From positions 60,771,528-60,835,527 of the forward strand of contig NC_046358.1 of NCBI RefSeq assembly GCF_004027225.2: 64,000 nt of DNA. The letters run 5' to 3'. Origin of the DNA: Strigops habroptila (lineage: Eukaryota; Chordata; Aves; Psittaciformes; Psittacidae). Positions 25,046 through 39,000 of this stretch are shown here, piece after piece. The translations under genes were made by a program, and so were the position numbers. Below the pieces are notes generated by a model. That model saw only the letters and a list, made by a program, of their open reading frames with translations, was not told the DNA's origin and ran no database searches. Within the stretch, counting starts at the first letter, position 1. The number at the start of each line of letters is the position of its first letter.

Positions 25046-27413
25046 CTTTCTCCAATAGTTGTCAATTGCCTTGAGTTTTCCTTGGGCTGAAAACTGTGGT
25101 AATGAGTCTTGCTATTGTTCACCAACAGTGGAATCCATTGTAGAGAGTTACTGTGTGCTAACACTTTTTTGTGCTTGATGTCCAGAATATTTGAGACTAA
25201 TCCAGGTGTAGCTTGGTGTGATTTAATGGTCTGTGTTATGTGAGAGTTCAGATGAGGTAATGACAATGGCTACTTCAAATCCATACCCCAGGAAGATTTT
25301 TTTTTACCAGAAAAAAAGAGAACCCTCACTTGTCTGGTGATTGGTGACTCTGAATCAAGACACTGCCACTCTGTGTTACCCAAATCAGGGTCATTCTTTC
25401 ATTGTGGTGTGACTGGATGTAACATCCCAGGCTGCATTTGTTTGAGAACCCTCTTGAGACTTTTCTGAATTGATGGGTTTGTAGAAACAGAACTTAAAGA
25501 CTATTGTCACTATATCTCATTTTCTGTTTTCACTTTACTTGTGTCAGCTTTGCTGAGTTTATAGTAAATATTGTTTGTGATGGCTTCTAGTGATTGCTTG
25601 GCTTCTAGTGTATTTATGGAGATAATTTCAACTGCTTGAGTACTACTTTTACTGCCCAATGCCTCCAGGTCTCTTGGTACAACACATACATATTAAGCAT
25701 CATGTTAAGGACTGCCAGCTTTAAGGGGATTGATTGAGGCCAAAAAAGATAGAAAGATTTTCTTGGGAAAGACAAGGAGTTTTGCATCCCATGAGAAATT
25801 AAACTGTTTCCTCCTGCTTCCAGAAGGGTCCTGTCTCTTACGGCCAGCACTGGAGGTTGAAAAACCTTCCTTCCTCCTCTCTGACTGGCAAAAGGTTTAC
25901 AGCTAGGGCACTCATTGTGAGCCAGGGGCTGAAAGCCTTAGCTCAAAAGGAGGTAAGTAGGGAGCTCAGTTCACCTTTGGTCTCTTAAACCAGGTTTGGG
26001 TCCAGGCTGTCTGTCAAGCTGAAGAGAGGTCTCAGACTAGATCGCTCAAAGGACATGGTGAAAGCAAGTGTTGCCAACAAATTGGCAGTTCCTGATGGGG
26101 TTGTTAAGAGAGAGGAGAACAAAATCTGTCCTTTTGTGTTTGAAAGGTTAAAGATAAGGCTAAACATTGTCTACTGCTGTGAAGAATTGCCTCTGAGCAC
26201 TGACGCAGAGGTAACCCACCAACTGTGTTGTGCTGCAAGCTGCTGTACTGCTGAGGCTGTTCAGGTACTGTCTGTGGGGGTGGCTCTTTGCAGGTGACCA
26301 GTCCAAATCACTCCTTTGGATAACGTCTTCAGAAATGCAGACGAACGAGGAGGCTGGTGCAGCCTGGAGCTTCTTATCCTATTGCTTCAAGCACTGAAGT
26401 TTGTCGGTTATTCTGTGTTGATTTTGGACCAAACAAAAAAGAGTTGATTCATCATTACTTGTTCACGTGTCTCTCATGTTTTTTGAAGAGCTTATTTACA
26501 GAGGTGTCATCTTGATGTTACTGATTTATCATACGCAGGATTTGATTAAAATGCCAAGGAATTCAGTTAGAAAACTAGTCTTCCCCTCATGCATACCTAT
26601 TCTCTGTCTGGCTGTGTTTTGTTTAGTGTGCACTGTTCTTTTGAGGTTCTGGGTCTGCCATAGGCTGGGGCTACCTTTCTGGAGTTTAGTGTTGAAAAGC
26701 TCTTTGATAAATAATGTGAGAGGAACTCTACAAATATTTTCAAGTATTCTGAATGACAGATAGGTTTGAAATGTGATAGACAGGTTCCTCAGTGTCAGGG
26801 TTTTATCATGCTTGATGTGATGTGGAGATAGTTGGAATACCTTTGTAGCGTGCTACTGATAAGGACGTGTGTAGTGTATATATCCTCATTTCTGTCTTAA
26901 CCTTTTTGAAAATATCAATTGTCAGTATTCCGGATAGTTTTCTTTCACAGACTGTAAATGGTTGGAGTTCCAGCTTCTCTTCTTGGCTGAGAAAAGTTTT
27001 TTTTCTGGTTTTCTTAGCTGTCACAGGACGTCATGCTTGGGTGGCCTATAATAAGTGCCTATTATTTATGTATAACTCAAGGAAACTGCTGAATTCCTCT
27101 TCTTTTAGATGTTAAGAATCTCACTTGATTCTAGGCAGGCGTCACAGTTTACGTTCATGGTCAGAGCATCCCTTTTCCAATTAGGGTACATTTCTTTTTC
27201 TGTGTTTCTCTTTTCAGGAACTTTAAAAAGGAATATTTTACTCAGCTGGTGGGTCAGTGATTCTAACTTAGTGTTTCATTAGTTTTTATTTCCTCTGCTG
27301 AATGCTAGAACTAGAGTTGCAGAGAAGTTCATCCAAGATTTTCTGCCTTTTACTGGATGATTAGGCTCTTAATAAACTTGGCTAATGTATTTCTAATTTG
27401 GATCCTTGTTCAT

Positions 27414-27651
27414 TTATTGTACCATTGAAAGGAAGAATTCACAAGAGAGGCTCAGGTTCATGTCAGTGTTTTCTTCTAAGGTTTCCTCAGCCAAGGAGTC
27501 CCTGACCACCACATATGGCTCAAGAGTCTTTCCAAATATAGTGACTTCAGGTAGTTCCAAAAAATTCAGTTCTGAGCCTGGAGTTCCATTGTTCCTCCAT
27601 GGGTCCTCCATGATACCACACTGAGTCCTGCCTTCTTCCCTAGTGCAATAT
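27414..27651 (-). other. exon-like open segment, unknown
   Basis: On the minus strand, a good acceptor (CATTTGTTTTTACAG) opens a segment at 27651 that stays open for 78 codons. It starts YCTREEGRTQCG and later has LPEVTIFGKTLEPYVVV and an acidic stretch EETLEEN. It ends at a TAA (27416-27414) embedded in an AATAAA hexamer (27418-27413). This combination resembles a terminal coding exon with its poly(A) signal on top of the stop. I do not recognise the peptide and found no upstream partner exon. Chance or a decayed retrogene remain likely. Confidence 0.2.
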
Positions 27652-29475
27652 CTGTAAAAACAAATGTAATTAAGCAAATATTAGATTAATCTCGATCCCA
27701 TTGTCAACTTAATTCCATCTAATTTGGCTAATAGTAATAGTCTTGCAAATTCTGTATTCTGGAAACTTTCTGTTTCCTGCTTTTTCTGATTATATGATAC
27801 TAAATGGGCAAACAGAGGTGATTGATTGTACTGCAATGCAAGCCTTTCCCCCAGGTCTATTTCAGAAACTCCTGATGCTGCTAGTCATGGAGTCAGTTTC
27901 CACTGTAAGAAGATACAATATTTATGAATTAAATTAATGATGCCATTAATTTTGCAGTGTTAAATTTGTGATCCAAGCATGAAAGTTTAAAATTCTTTCC
28001 CAGTCAAATCCAAAATGCAGCTGTGGGTTTCTCACAGTGAGGACGGAACAAACAGAAGGGTCCTAGGGAAAACAATACCCGTGGTGTGATGCAGTGTATC
28101 TTGCTGTTTTGAGTAGTAGCTTTTGTAAATAGCTAAGAATTTTGTCTACAGTTTATAAATAACTTTTGTACAACAACAGCTGCAGCGAAGCAGCTCAGAT
28201 TATGCAACTGCTTTAACAGAGTCTGGACTAAACTAGCCCGGTTGTAATCAGGTTGAAAATTTGTTACCTGGGAGTTGAGAAATGAGCCTGAAAGAGGCAG
28301 GAAATTGCTTCATAGGGGTAACTGAGATCCAAATAGTCAGGAAGAGAGTTGCAGTGGCTGAGAGATCTGCCTGAGAGAGGACTGTGATATTGAACGTTAC
28401 ATTGGCAGTGATGGGAGCTAAACTCAGCAGCAGCAGGATCTGCAGTTCATCAGTTCTGACATCCAGTAGGTGTCATTGCAGCCAACTGGGAATATCAATC
28501 ACAGGACGCAGGGAAGATTTGTCAGGGTGCAGGGTGGGAGAGAGGGAAACCCAAGTCAAAGTACATGATTTCAAAGCTGTAAATCTACAAGCACTTTCGG
28601 AAAAGGATGCCTCTACTTATATTTAGATTTCTCTAAATACAAACCCCGTGATTTCTCATCATCAGCCTCATGTTTTTGAAGACATCTGTGTTTAGTTTAC
28701 TGCAGGTTAAAAAAAAAAAAAAGTAAAAAAGAATTAAACTTTTCTATCCCTCCCTGTGAATTTGGTTAGATTAAAAATGAGCACACTTTCTGTGCAAAGG
28801 AAAGGTACAGTCTACAGTTAGAGCTGTGATGAATTATTATCAGGAAGGTTATTTTAATCTGTAGTGGTTGATCTACAAATGGCAAGTACTGCCTTGGAGA
28901 AAGTAGTTTATCATGGGCCATAAAGCTAGAATGGTAGTGCTATGTTCAGAGTCATGGTTTTATCTTAAAGGGACCTTTTCTTATGATTTGGCTTAATATA
29001 GAAGCCAATAGGACTACTCGCAGATCTAAGAATAATTCATGTAAGTTAGAACTGCAAGTGTAAGCCATATTTTCATATGTGGTGCTGGTGACAATGACAT
29101 AAACCAGTATTTAAAGAGAAGGATTTGAGATTTCAGGTGGCTGAGTTTTGCATTACACAAAATTATTTTTTGGATGCAAGATTTTTTCTCTTGTGGCAAC
29201 TCCTAAGTTTACAAGATGATGTCTGTGGTGTTTCTGAATTACTCACAGTAGCAGTTATTGCATTATGTGTAAGGGTTTGGCCTATTCCTTTAGAAAGTTC
29301 CTCAAACATCTTGAGAAATTGTCTTTTAATTGAAAACCACGAAGCAGTTAATACATATGCCTCCAACATCTTTTAAAATCCAAATTATTTTTAGATAGAT
29401 GATATTTATCCATTCAGGACTGACCTGGGTTAGCTTCAAAAGATCAACTTCTGTTAGTGTTATTCAAAGAATTGC

Positions 29476-29934
29476 ATGGTTAAGGCTCAAATTCGATGTT
29501 TGGGAATGCAGTGTATCGTGCACACACACACACAAACCCATGTATTTGGGCTAAGACTAAAGGGTGTAGATTTTCTTAAAGCACATTTTGAAGTGTTTTC
29601 CTCAACACTTGCACAGCTCCAGACTATAAATTGTTTAGACGGCCTTTCAGAATTTATTTACAAACAGTGGAGGGTACAGCAGAAGCAGCCATATGTGATC
29701 ACTGCAGATGAGTTATTCATGTTAACATTTACTAAACATTACTACCTAAACGAGAGATATTGTGAGCTTAATTTGGAAAGATATTTGACCTGCAGCACAC
29801 TCTGTCCAGTAGCCCCAGTAAAGGCACAGGAACATGGCACAGCAGATAAGAAACTCCCTTTAGTCTCCCTAGAAAACACTAGGGCTCCACAAGCAATTAG
29901 TGCTATTTCTGTGGAAACAAAGATGTATCCTTAA
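29476..29934 (+). other. unrecognised 152-codon open frame
   Basis: The frame runs from an ATG at 29476 to a stop at 29932-29934. The first 25 codons cover a CA microsatellite (HTHTQTH). The rest has mixed, protein-like composition with a hydrophilic C-terminal half, but no domain, signal peptide or membrane segment that I recognise. There is no Kozak or splice support, and the surrounding DNA is intergenic. Probably chance; kept because it is among the longest frames outside the CpG-rich areas. Confidence 0.12.
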
Positions 29935-32399
29935 AGAAAATTCCTGTGAAATAAAAATAACAAAAATAGCTTAAAATATACTTCAGAAATGTTGGGCCAG
30001 TTCCACAGAGACATAAGAAAACACAACTTGAAAGGAAGGCGGAGCTGTTTATCAGTGGAGAGATTTGCAAAATGGCATAAACACAGTCAGCCCTTGCTGT
30101 GAGGATACAGAATCCTTTCTCTGAAATACTGTACTCTTCAAGAGAGTTCAGAACATGGTCAGACTGATTTGAAAATCTTTTTAATTAAGTACCCTGTTAC
30201 AGTTTCTTATAATTGGCACTTGCTCTGGTTGCTTTCAATCTATTGATTGCAGATACTTTCCATCAAAACAACTTTTACTTTAGAAGACCCTAACAAAGTG
30301 ACAACCTAAACAGTTTCCACTGGATGCGTAGTTACGATCTTCTCTGAGTCCCAGAAGACAAGAATATTCCTTCTACCAGGGTGAAAATTGCATACATGGG
30401 GTGAAAAGGTAAAGCAGCTGCCCAGGATCTGGTACCTATTAACTGATGGGTTTTCTTCAGACCAGGAGGTAGTAGTTTAGCAGTTTTGCTAAACGGTGCG
30501 TTGGTGATATACAGAAACTGTGATTCTGCCAAGGAGGTGAAAGACCCACTCCCCAGAGCTTTCAAGACTCCCAAAAAGCAGCTACTAACCTAAGTGCATT
30601 TGTGGGCATCTGAGTGCATCTCCTGAGCATTGGTGCCTGCCAGACTGGGTAGAAATGTTACTTCAGTTTCAATTGTATCTCTGTGCCTGTGTTTGCTTTA
30701 CAAATCTGCTGTGCTCCTTTCCCCCTCTTCACACATCCTTCCAAGGGCAGCTGTAAGAGAATACCAGACAGGTGGTTCTTGGTGAGAAATGGACAGTGTT
30801 GTCAGAAAGCTGTATGAAGCTTGTTTCTGATTACTTACTATGCTTGATCTGTCACTGTGCTAGGTTTTGTGCTGGCAGGGCACTGGTGACAGGTCTAGGG
30901 GGCACGCCTCTTGCCTGTATTTTAAAAGCCTAAAATTGATTAGCATCCCTCTTGCCCAAGTGTGAATTGGTTGATATTGGCAGAGACAGTGGCATCAAGA
31001 TGCACATTCTTACACCATTTCTGACTGCATACAAACAGTTATGCTAAGCTTGAAGGGTAAAACCTTTGAACAGTCATAATAAACAGGTAAGTATTGCACA
31101 AGTAAAACAGCAAACAAATGTAGTAACAGAAGAAGTACTAACTTCCATATAAAAGAATTATACATGTATACAAATGATTTGTCACTTAGAGATTACTTTG
31201 ACTTGAATCCAAGTCAGTACTTGTTCCCATCTGAATCTTTCTGTTCAGTTTTATTTCAAATCCCTTTTCCAAGCTCTGAAGAGTGTATTTGAGATGGCTA
31301 GTTTCCTAATGTGTTATCATAGTGACTAAAATAAATTCTGATCCCTTCCTGTGACGGAAAGAGAAAATCATACACATTTCTTAAAAATCAACTTTTTGCA
31401 TATAGCTTTTAGATAATTTCTAATCGACGGCCAGTGTACTTCAATGTTCAAAGGAACCTCTTCACTGAAATAACACTTTCGTTTATTATTGGTTGGACTG
31501 GAAATCTTTCATGTGGTACTTACTTACTCAGATCAGGTTTCTCTCTGTGTTGATCAATAGTCCATCTCCTAAAACTGAAATACTGGTCTGATAACTGTAA
31601 TCCTGCCTTTTAACTTTGATAACTCTTTTAAGTTCAAGAGATAAAGATGCTAGAGAATTTTTTGTACACTGCAAAGATTATTTGCAAGTTTAAGTTGACC
31701 CTGTACACATTGGCTTCAAAAAGTTTTATATTCTCCTGTAGAAATGTTGAGGATGTATTAAAGAAGCTGTTCTAACATATGTTGGTTAAATAATGGATGT
31801 TAGGAGATAGAATTGCAGCCAGTGAGAAACAATTTGCATAAACATACTATAATTTCAAACATACTAATATTTCAAACAATATTTTAAACCTTTAGCCAAT
31901 GAGGATGCGTGCTCTGCATTTCAGAGATTTTTAAGTAGCATGTTGAAGTTGGAAGTTGTTAAAATCTACAACTTTGAAAACATGCCCAAGTTAGAAATCC
32001 TTTTAGTTCTGTCTGCATCTATTTTTACCTTTTCTCTCCTCATGTGTATGCTACCAATGTGGAATAGTATTTGGTGGCAAACAAATAATCCAAATTGTGA
32101 CATAACCCAGAAGGAAAATCTGACAGAGATCACCGACAGAAACAAAAGCTTTGCTGATATGCCTGGCTGCTCAATACTGCTGAAAAGCTGTACAAAGCAG
32201 GTACAAAGGAATCAGCAGAAAGACCATCTTACTATAAGTCCCACATTTCTGGAAATGCTGAGATTAATAATTAAAACCAAACCAACCAACCAACCAAAAA
32301 AAACCCAACAAAAAAACCCCACAAAAATCTCCCTTGAGGGGCCATAATTGCTTTAAAGTTATGTCAGCCTGAATTTAGGAAGATGGTCAGCCCTGGCTA

Positions 32400-32488
32400 A
32401 CCAGCTGTAGATCAACCTGCTTAAGCTGGGGGTGGGCCAGATGACCTCCAGATGTCCCTGCCAGCCTCAACCGTGATTCTTTGGAGAC
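32400..32488 (+). mobile_element. CR1 LINE 3' end fragment
   Basis: The plus strand reads GGGCCAGATGACCTCCAGAT then GTCCCTGCCAGCCTCAACC and a degenerate GTGATTCTTTGG tail, the sense-orientation CR1 3' terminus. Just upstream (about 32274-32330) is an A-rich CCAA/AAAC patch. The fragment is short and old. Confidence 0.75.
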
Positions 32489-35400
32489 CAGAATATTACT
32501 GGGATGCGAGTTGGAGTGTTCTGTATATAAAAACAGCCACTCAGTAGACGTTTCCTCAGATTAATTAGTTATTTTTTTACTATTATTGTGTTCACCTGCC
32601 CAATAAACCTGTGCTATCATTTCATAGTTGAACATGCACTGGAACCTCACCCAAAGCAAGGCCAGTAATTCAGCCTTCCAAAATAAAGAGACAAGTTTAT
32701 TTGTTTTTAGAAATCCATTTATTAATGTCTGTAAAGCATAAAGCCCTCGTTGGCCCAGGGTGTTGTGTGAATGGCACAGAATGCTGTGTCTCTGCCTCTC
32801 TAGCGCTGAGCTGTAGACCAAACACTTTTGCGCTGAGCAAATGTGAGTTTTTAGCAAATACTGGTCAAAAAACAAAAGGGAAAACAGCAGAAAAAGACTA
32901 ATATATTGATTTTCAGGAAATTAGCTGACCTCGGTTGTGCCAATTACTAGTTACAGGAGAAAAACATTTCATTCTTTGATTCTAGTCCTTCACCTTGGAG
33001 CCTGTTATTATGTGCACTCATCAGTCTTTGTTCACTGGTATATACATATCAATATATATGTATAGTTCTTTTTTCCTTAGTATTTTTAAATCCAAATTTT
33101 CTAGTAGGATACACATTATGCAGATGCCATCAATAATCATTGTTTTGTAAGCATTAACTTTCCATATTCTCACAAAAATGATTATATGATTTTTGCCATG
33201 GAAATTCCAGCTTAGATGGTTCTTCTAAGGCAGGGATTGATTATGATTTTGGAGTGTAAAATTTAACAAGCACATCATAATTTAGTTAACTGCTTTTAAA
33301 GAGATTCAAAGTTTTGAATTGCAAGTGCTTAAATTCCCAAGTTCCCGGTATCACTGCTGGTACTAGGTGAAATTACTTTAACTCAGAGAAAGACCTTAGA
33401 ATTCAGAAACTGAGCAAGAGATTAGAATTTAGCCTCTTGGCAGGGGAAGGGAACATTTAAAGCATGCTTACACCAGGATGGCAGCATGAACAATATAATA
33501 GGCACAGCCTCTAAAAGCAGCATCTACATAAGATGTAAATCTGGTGGTGGAAGACTCAGCGAAGGCTGTGAGTTTGAATACTTCTGAGTTAACTGGAACA
33601 GGGGAGGAATCCAATTGGTCATGAATCTGTCTCTGTTTCTCCTGGCCGCCTGAGGGTCTCTTAAAGTACTGTGTGACAAGCTCTCCCTTTATTTGGGCTT
33701 TCATTCGGTGGGGGAGTAAAGGTAAAATTCCATTTAACTCTCAGACTCAGGTGGATAGTAGGTTCCTTTCCTTTTCCTTCGTTGAGGGGGATTTTTTTAT
33801 TTAAGGAAGGTCTTTGTTGTTCTCCTAAAATTCCAAACAGTTTTCAGGGGTGAAGATGCAAAAAGAATTGTTCCTACTGCACTGAAGGCTTTTTCCCCCT
33901 GAGTATCCCAAAGACAGGAGACAAAATACAGCAAATCTTTCTGAAAACATAAATGCTGACTCTCAGCAGAGCACGAACCAGGCTTCATCAATCAGGAGAC
34001 TACGAGCAACACCATGAGGCTTACACAAACAATCACACACGCTTGCACACAGACTCTGTGCTTATCTCCTCACAGCACAGATTTGCTGCAAAACTTTTGT
34101 ATCATTCAGTTATCTGCTCGCTTTTTTAGAGAACATTTCTGTACAGCCTGTATCTGAATCTCTGTAGAAGAGATTCAATTTTGTGAACTGTGAGGGCTTA
34201 AATTCAGGCAAAATTAAACAAAAAGGGTTTTTTTACAGTGATGTAGCCTTATTCTGGTATTGCTCAACAAAGCGAAATGAGGACTTAGCGTTTGTAGTGA
34301 TATATAGTATTTACTTTAGTGTCATTTGTAGGTGTGGCTATTAGGGAAAAAAGAAGGGGAAATCGTTGCAACATCTTCCTTTTACAAAGTACAATGAAGA
34401 GTGATGTTAATTGTAATTATTATTTCAAAGCTGCTGAACATTAGCTTTATATTTACCATGCAGCAGCTTTTTCTTCCCCTAAGAAACTGAGCTGAATCTT
34501 AGTAGAGTGCAATGGCAGTATAAAGTGATTAGAAAATCCCCGCAGCTGGTAGCGTAGGAAGTGGACACTCCCTAAAATCTCCCTTCTGTGCTTTTATTAA
34601 TGGTCATGCTCAGTAAGTGACCTCATCACATAGCCCAGATTGGAAGCGAGGGGGTCTATTAGGAACTAGAGGTGTTCCTAGTGGCCTATAGACAGTTTGG
34701 GGAGACAGTAGTGATTTAAGTCCTTAAGATTTTTAAAGCTGCATCAAGTACTGCTCTGCATGACAAAACAGCCCACAATCCAGAGTGGAAAAGTAAGTTA
34801 AATCTGCTACTCATGTGGGCAAGTACTGTATTTTCAAGAGGTATTGCAGCCGCAGAGTTATGCTGGTACTAAATCCTGAGCCTGCTGGTGTGTGCAGAGA
34901 GGGTCTCAGCTGTGTCTGTCACCCTAGGCTAGGAATCAGCCTTTCTGTGCAAGGGTTGGCTTCTCAGATCAGCCTGTGGCATCTGGAATACCCGAGTAGG
35001 AACTGCAGGGTGAGATCCAGTTGTAGATAAAATTGTCTTATCATTTGTGGTTTTAATGAGCTAGCTTATGATACCTTGTGGTAAGTACGATAAAGAGACA
35101 GCAACAAAGAGCAGCTATATCCAGTTACTTGTAGCTTTGGTTTTCAAAAAACTTGTATTATTTCTTTGGCAAAAAATGGGGGAGTGGTAGTGGCACTGGA
35201 TGAGAGGGAGAACTTAGCCTGAAGTAGAGTTTCCTTTTGCCAAGAGCAAAGAAATTATAAAAACAAATTCTTGGCTGAAAACTTGAAAGGATGGGTTTGG
35301 AATGTTATCTTTAGGGACGTTACAATCTTGGAGCTTCCAGTCATACCCCAGATAAAGCGCTTTGTTTATACATTACCCTACTTCATGTACAATGGCTTCT

Positions 35401-35994
35401 ATGGTAGGCAAGCTGTAAGTATTCATCCTGGGTTTGGATGACATATAATTTACTTAGATGTTTGGTTTGGGTTTGGTTTTTTTTTTCTATAATGTGCTAC
35501 TTTTATATATCACACACATGACCTGCATTTTTTCAGCAGGTGCTAATTAAACTGCTCAGACAAATTTGATGTTGTAGTTATAGGATTTATTCAGGTGTAA
35601 ATGCTGAGGAAGCCAAGAGAAGCAGTAGAAATATACAGTATTTAAATCAGTGTGATCTGGAGCAAAATCCAGAAGAGATTTTTTGTAACACCTTTTACAT
35701 CCACTTCAAACTTTGATTTTAGATTTTATCTTTGTGTTTTGTTTTAAAGAAAATGAGGCTTTTGGAGTTGTTGCGATTGAATTCATTTTTATACTGATGA
35801 ATTATCCAAAGCGTGACATTTCCAGAAATATGCATACCTTCATGACAGAGATCACAGTTTGAATAGTATCTAGCATAACCAGTAATTAGTTGAAAAACTC
35901 TGTGCCGTACAGCAAGTGATGAACACCCCTCTTTACTGGTGAAAACAAATCACAAAAGGCTACATTTTGGGCTTGTGGACTTAGATAATAAAAA

Positions 35995-36060
35995 GTGGGT
36001 ATGGTTCTGGCTTCCACCGGAGTCAATAGCAGAGCTCCTGTTGCCTATGCTAGCAGCAGG
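35995..36060. repeat. possible ancient sauropsid interspersed repeat
   Basis: GGAGTCAATAGCAGAGCTCC followed by TGTTGCC and AGCAGCAGGATTTC resembles the same old repeat core (CATTGACTTCAATGG...GCAGGAT) suggested near 15080. It is diverged and short. Confidence 0.3.
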
Positions 36061-39000
36061 ATTTCCCTCTGCACAGCAAAGGATGGGAGAGCTGTGACCG
36101 TTTTTGAGGCTCGGTGCGAACTTTGGTTCTCCTCAGTGCTACGGAAATACTTAGATTGCTTCTATGAGTGCGTGGCATTTCCATGCCTTTTAATTCTGCT
36201 TGGGAATTTGCTATTTCTAGTGTGACAGTGGTGAGGGACTACAGAACAGAAAGTGTGGTCTTTTAAAATAAATTTGTGTTGGTTTTGTGGGATCTGCTTG
36301 GTGCTTCACACTTGCTTTAGCAGTAAAAGTGACTTGTGCTGACAGCTGGAGTAATTGCTGTGCGTGGAATAAAACTGACTGTCTCACTCTGGTTCTAAAA
36401 TTTAACTGGATTCTTGCAGATCTAAGCTGCTGAAATACTTAGATAAATTTTTGCTGTATGCAATAAAAATGGTTTATATGTTTTTTTCTGATGCTTAACT
36501 GTGCAGAATAGACATGTAACCATTATTGAAAGGTAAAAAAAAGAATGGGATGACTTTGGAGGCAATACATTTTATTTTTATGTCCTATTCTTTCTCATTG
36601 TTTTTTGGGGGGTTTTTTGTGCTTTTTTTTTTGAGTTCTTCTACTGCTTTTCCCAGGTCCCCTTGAAAGGGGACCAAGTCCCAGGAGACTTCTGTAGACA
36701 TTTAGAAAGGTGAAACACCTTTTTCTTTGAGAGGTGACAGAGCTCTAACTTTAAACTGTGTCATCTTAAAGGGAGTTAGGAGACATCTACTGGTGCGGCA
36801 GGTAGGGACTTTCTCTGAGGGGAGGTAGAGCTTTCAGCAAGTATCAGTGACTGTCCTGTCAAGACATTTATTGCAATTTCTGCCCGCTTCCTCATTTGAA
36901 CATTGTTTAGAAAATATGGCAGAGGCATGAAGCTGGCCACACTTCTACTGCATGCCACTGGAGAGAGGTAGTGGACTGGGCATTTTCATAATGATCAACT
37001 CGCTTTTGAAATCAGCAAACCATGTGTTTTGAAGGTCAGTTAGAGGAAGGGATAACAGCATGTTGTCTTGTGAATCTTCTCATCTCACTGGTCGTTTTTG
37101 TCATGTCATTACGAGCTAGCTACAACAAAAGTTCTTTTGTTTTTTTGGCTTCTTTTTCTGCAATGCTGTCTCAGAAGATAATGGGAGGATCTGTTTTTAA
37201 TGCAGCATACTTGAGGAAGATAGAGATGCTATTTAAACTCTGTGCTGTTCAGCAGTAATAATGAGTTTCAAGAACCTTTTGCACTAGTTTAGTTATTAGC
37301 TCTAGGATTAATTGTATGTCTAACAATCACGGTGGGTAGCAGCTCAAGGGAGTTCTCTTCAGGAGCTCCCTGGCATGCCTCTGTTCACATGGGCATCAGC
37401 ACAAGCAGGTTTCAGCTGAAGGTGGAAGCACTAGAAAAGCCAACTCTGTGACTCTTTGGGGAGACAGAAAAACATTCAATAACAGAAGGATTTGGGGAGA
37501 CTTTTTGACTGATCCTTACTGATCATACTAAATTGGCATAAAGAACTACAGGAAACACAACTGCATGTGATAATTTCTATCACTTGACAGTATGACCAGG
37601 TTCTGTTACACCTGGCTGTGGCAGGAGTTGAAGAGAGCCTGAGATATCAGCTATGTGCAGTAAATTCACACTTGTACAGACAGAAAAAAAGTGTGTGTTC
37701 CTAAGAGTGACCTGGTTTATTTTTCTGTCCTGTTATGCTGGCTATCATTAGAAGACTTTTAAAGAATCGTTGTTTAATTTCCATTCTTTCATACACAGTG
37801 GTGTTATTTTCTTAAACAGGATCTAGTTGAGCCATATACATGGGGGTGTGTGTGTGTGAGTGCTTTTGCCCAGAATGTCGTAAAGCTCGTGATCAGCATA
37901 AATGGAAAACCCCACATTCTTGCTGCCTGCTGGAATGCACAGCTGCGTTCTCAGAAGAACCAGACAGCCCAAAAGGCTTCTCCTGTCTTTTCTTTTTGTT
38001 TGGCCTTGAGTTAGGTGCCTATTTTCTGTTTATTTCCTTTGCAAGACTACATGTTTATTGTCATGCATGTAGGTGCTGGGTTTTGGTCAGAGGACACAGT
38101 TCTTTTCTGGAAGCTACTGAGAAGAAAAGAGAATTTCCTCTGTATGTGAGATTTCTTGACAGAAACAGGTAGCTCATTGCTAAATGAAATCCGCATGAAG
38201 TGTCCACCATCTGCACAGTTGTATTCTTCTGCACAGTCTGATATAAACATTGTTTTCTTGGACCAGCAAATAGCTTTGATTCCAGATTAAATCCTCAGGC
38301 TGTTTGTCAAGTTTACAACTACCAGAACAACCTGTCACTGAAAGCAGTGAGCAGCAGATGTGGGTAGCTGATGTTCCCTGATTGATATTAGTCTGGGGGT
38401 TTACTTATAGCAGGAACAGGGGATCAGTAAGCTATAGCAGGGACAAAGAAAATTAATATTTGCAGAAGAGGATTTAGAGCATGACTGAATGCCACACAGT
38501 GACTAAAGGCTACATCCAGCTGATAGCTGGCACAGATTAAGGATCCCAAATCCTGGAGCTCTTTCCACTTTAGGATTGTACCCAGTGACTCTCCTAGCTC
38601 ATGTGCAGGCAGTTGCTACTGTTCGCACAAGGCAGTGTGGTCAATGGTGCTGTAGAATTTTGCTCTGTTTCTGCTATCGGTACTTTTCTCAAAATGATTC
38701 ATAAAACTAGAGCTCGGCTATGGTAAAATAGTTTATTGTAGCTGTCATATTTTTCCCCTTTAGGCAGATAAAGTTGTCTTTCTTTCCAAATTAAAAGAAG
38801 AACTGCAAACAGAGGAAGAAATCTGTATTCTAGTGCACTGCATTGTCAGCCACAGAACTCTTGTTTTTGGTTACATTGTTTAAGTTGAAGAGAAACACTT
38901 ATTTATCTGAAGTAAGGTAATTTTATAGGTTTATAAAACCTGCATTTTCTCTCATGTTTCTCTCCCCCTAATTTTAGCCATCCAGAGAAAACCTTAAACT

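Larger units (their letters stand above)
20241..32390. other. intergenic, no recognised gene
   Basis: Long AT-rich interval. It contains a 27-bp tandem duplication at 21247, MIR-like relics at 23402 and 24995, an A-run at about 28707, a short CA run at 29520, an exon-like minus-strand segment at 27414-27651 and an unexplained 152-codon plus-strand frame at 29476-29934. No peptide matched a family I know. Confidence 0.5.

Noticed and set aside
31940-32347. 135-codon plus-strand frame ending in a Lys/Pro/Gln-rich tail.
   Set aside because: The tail is translated from the A-rich CCAA repeat just upstream of a CR1 fragment, and the rest is AT-rich chance sequence.
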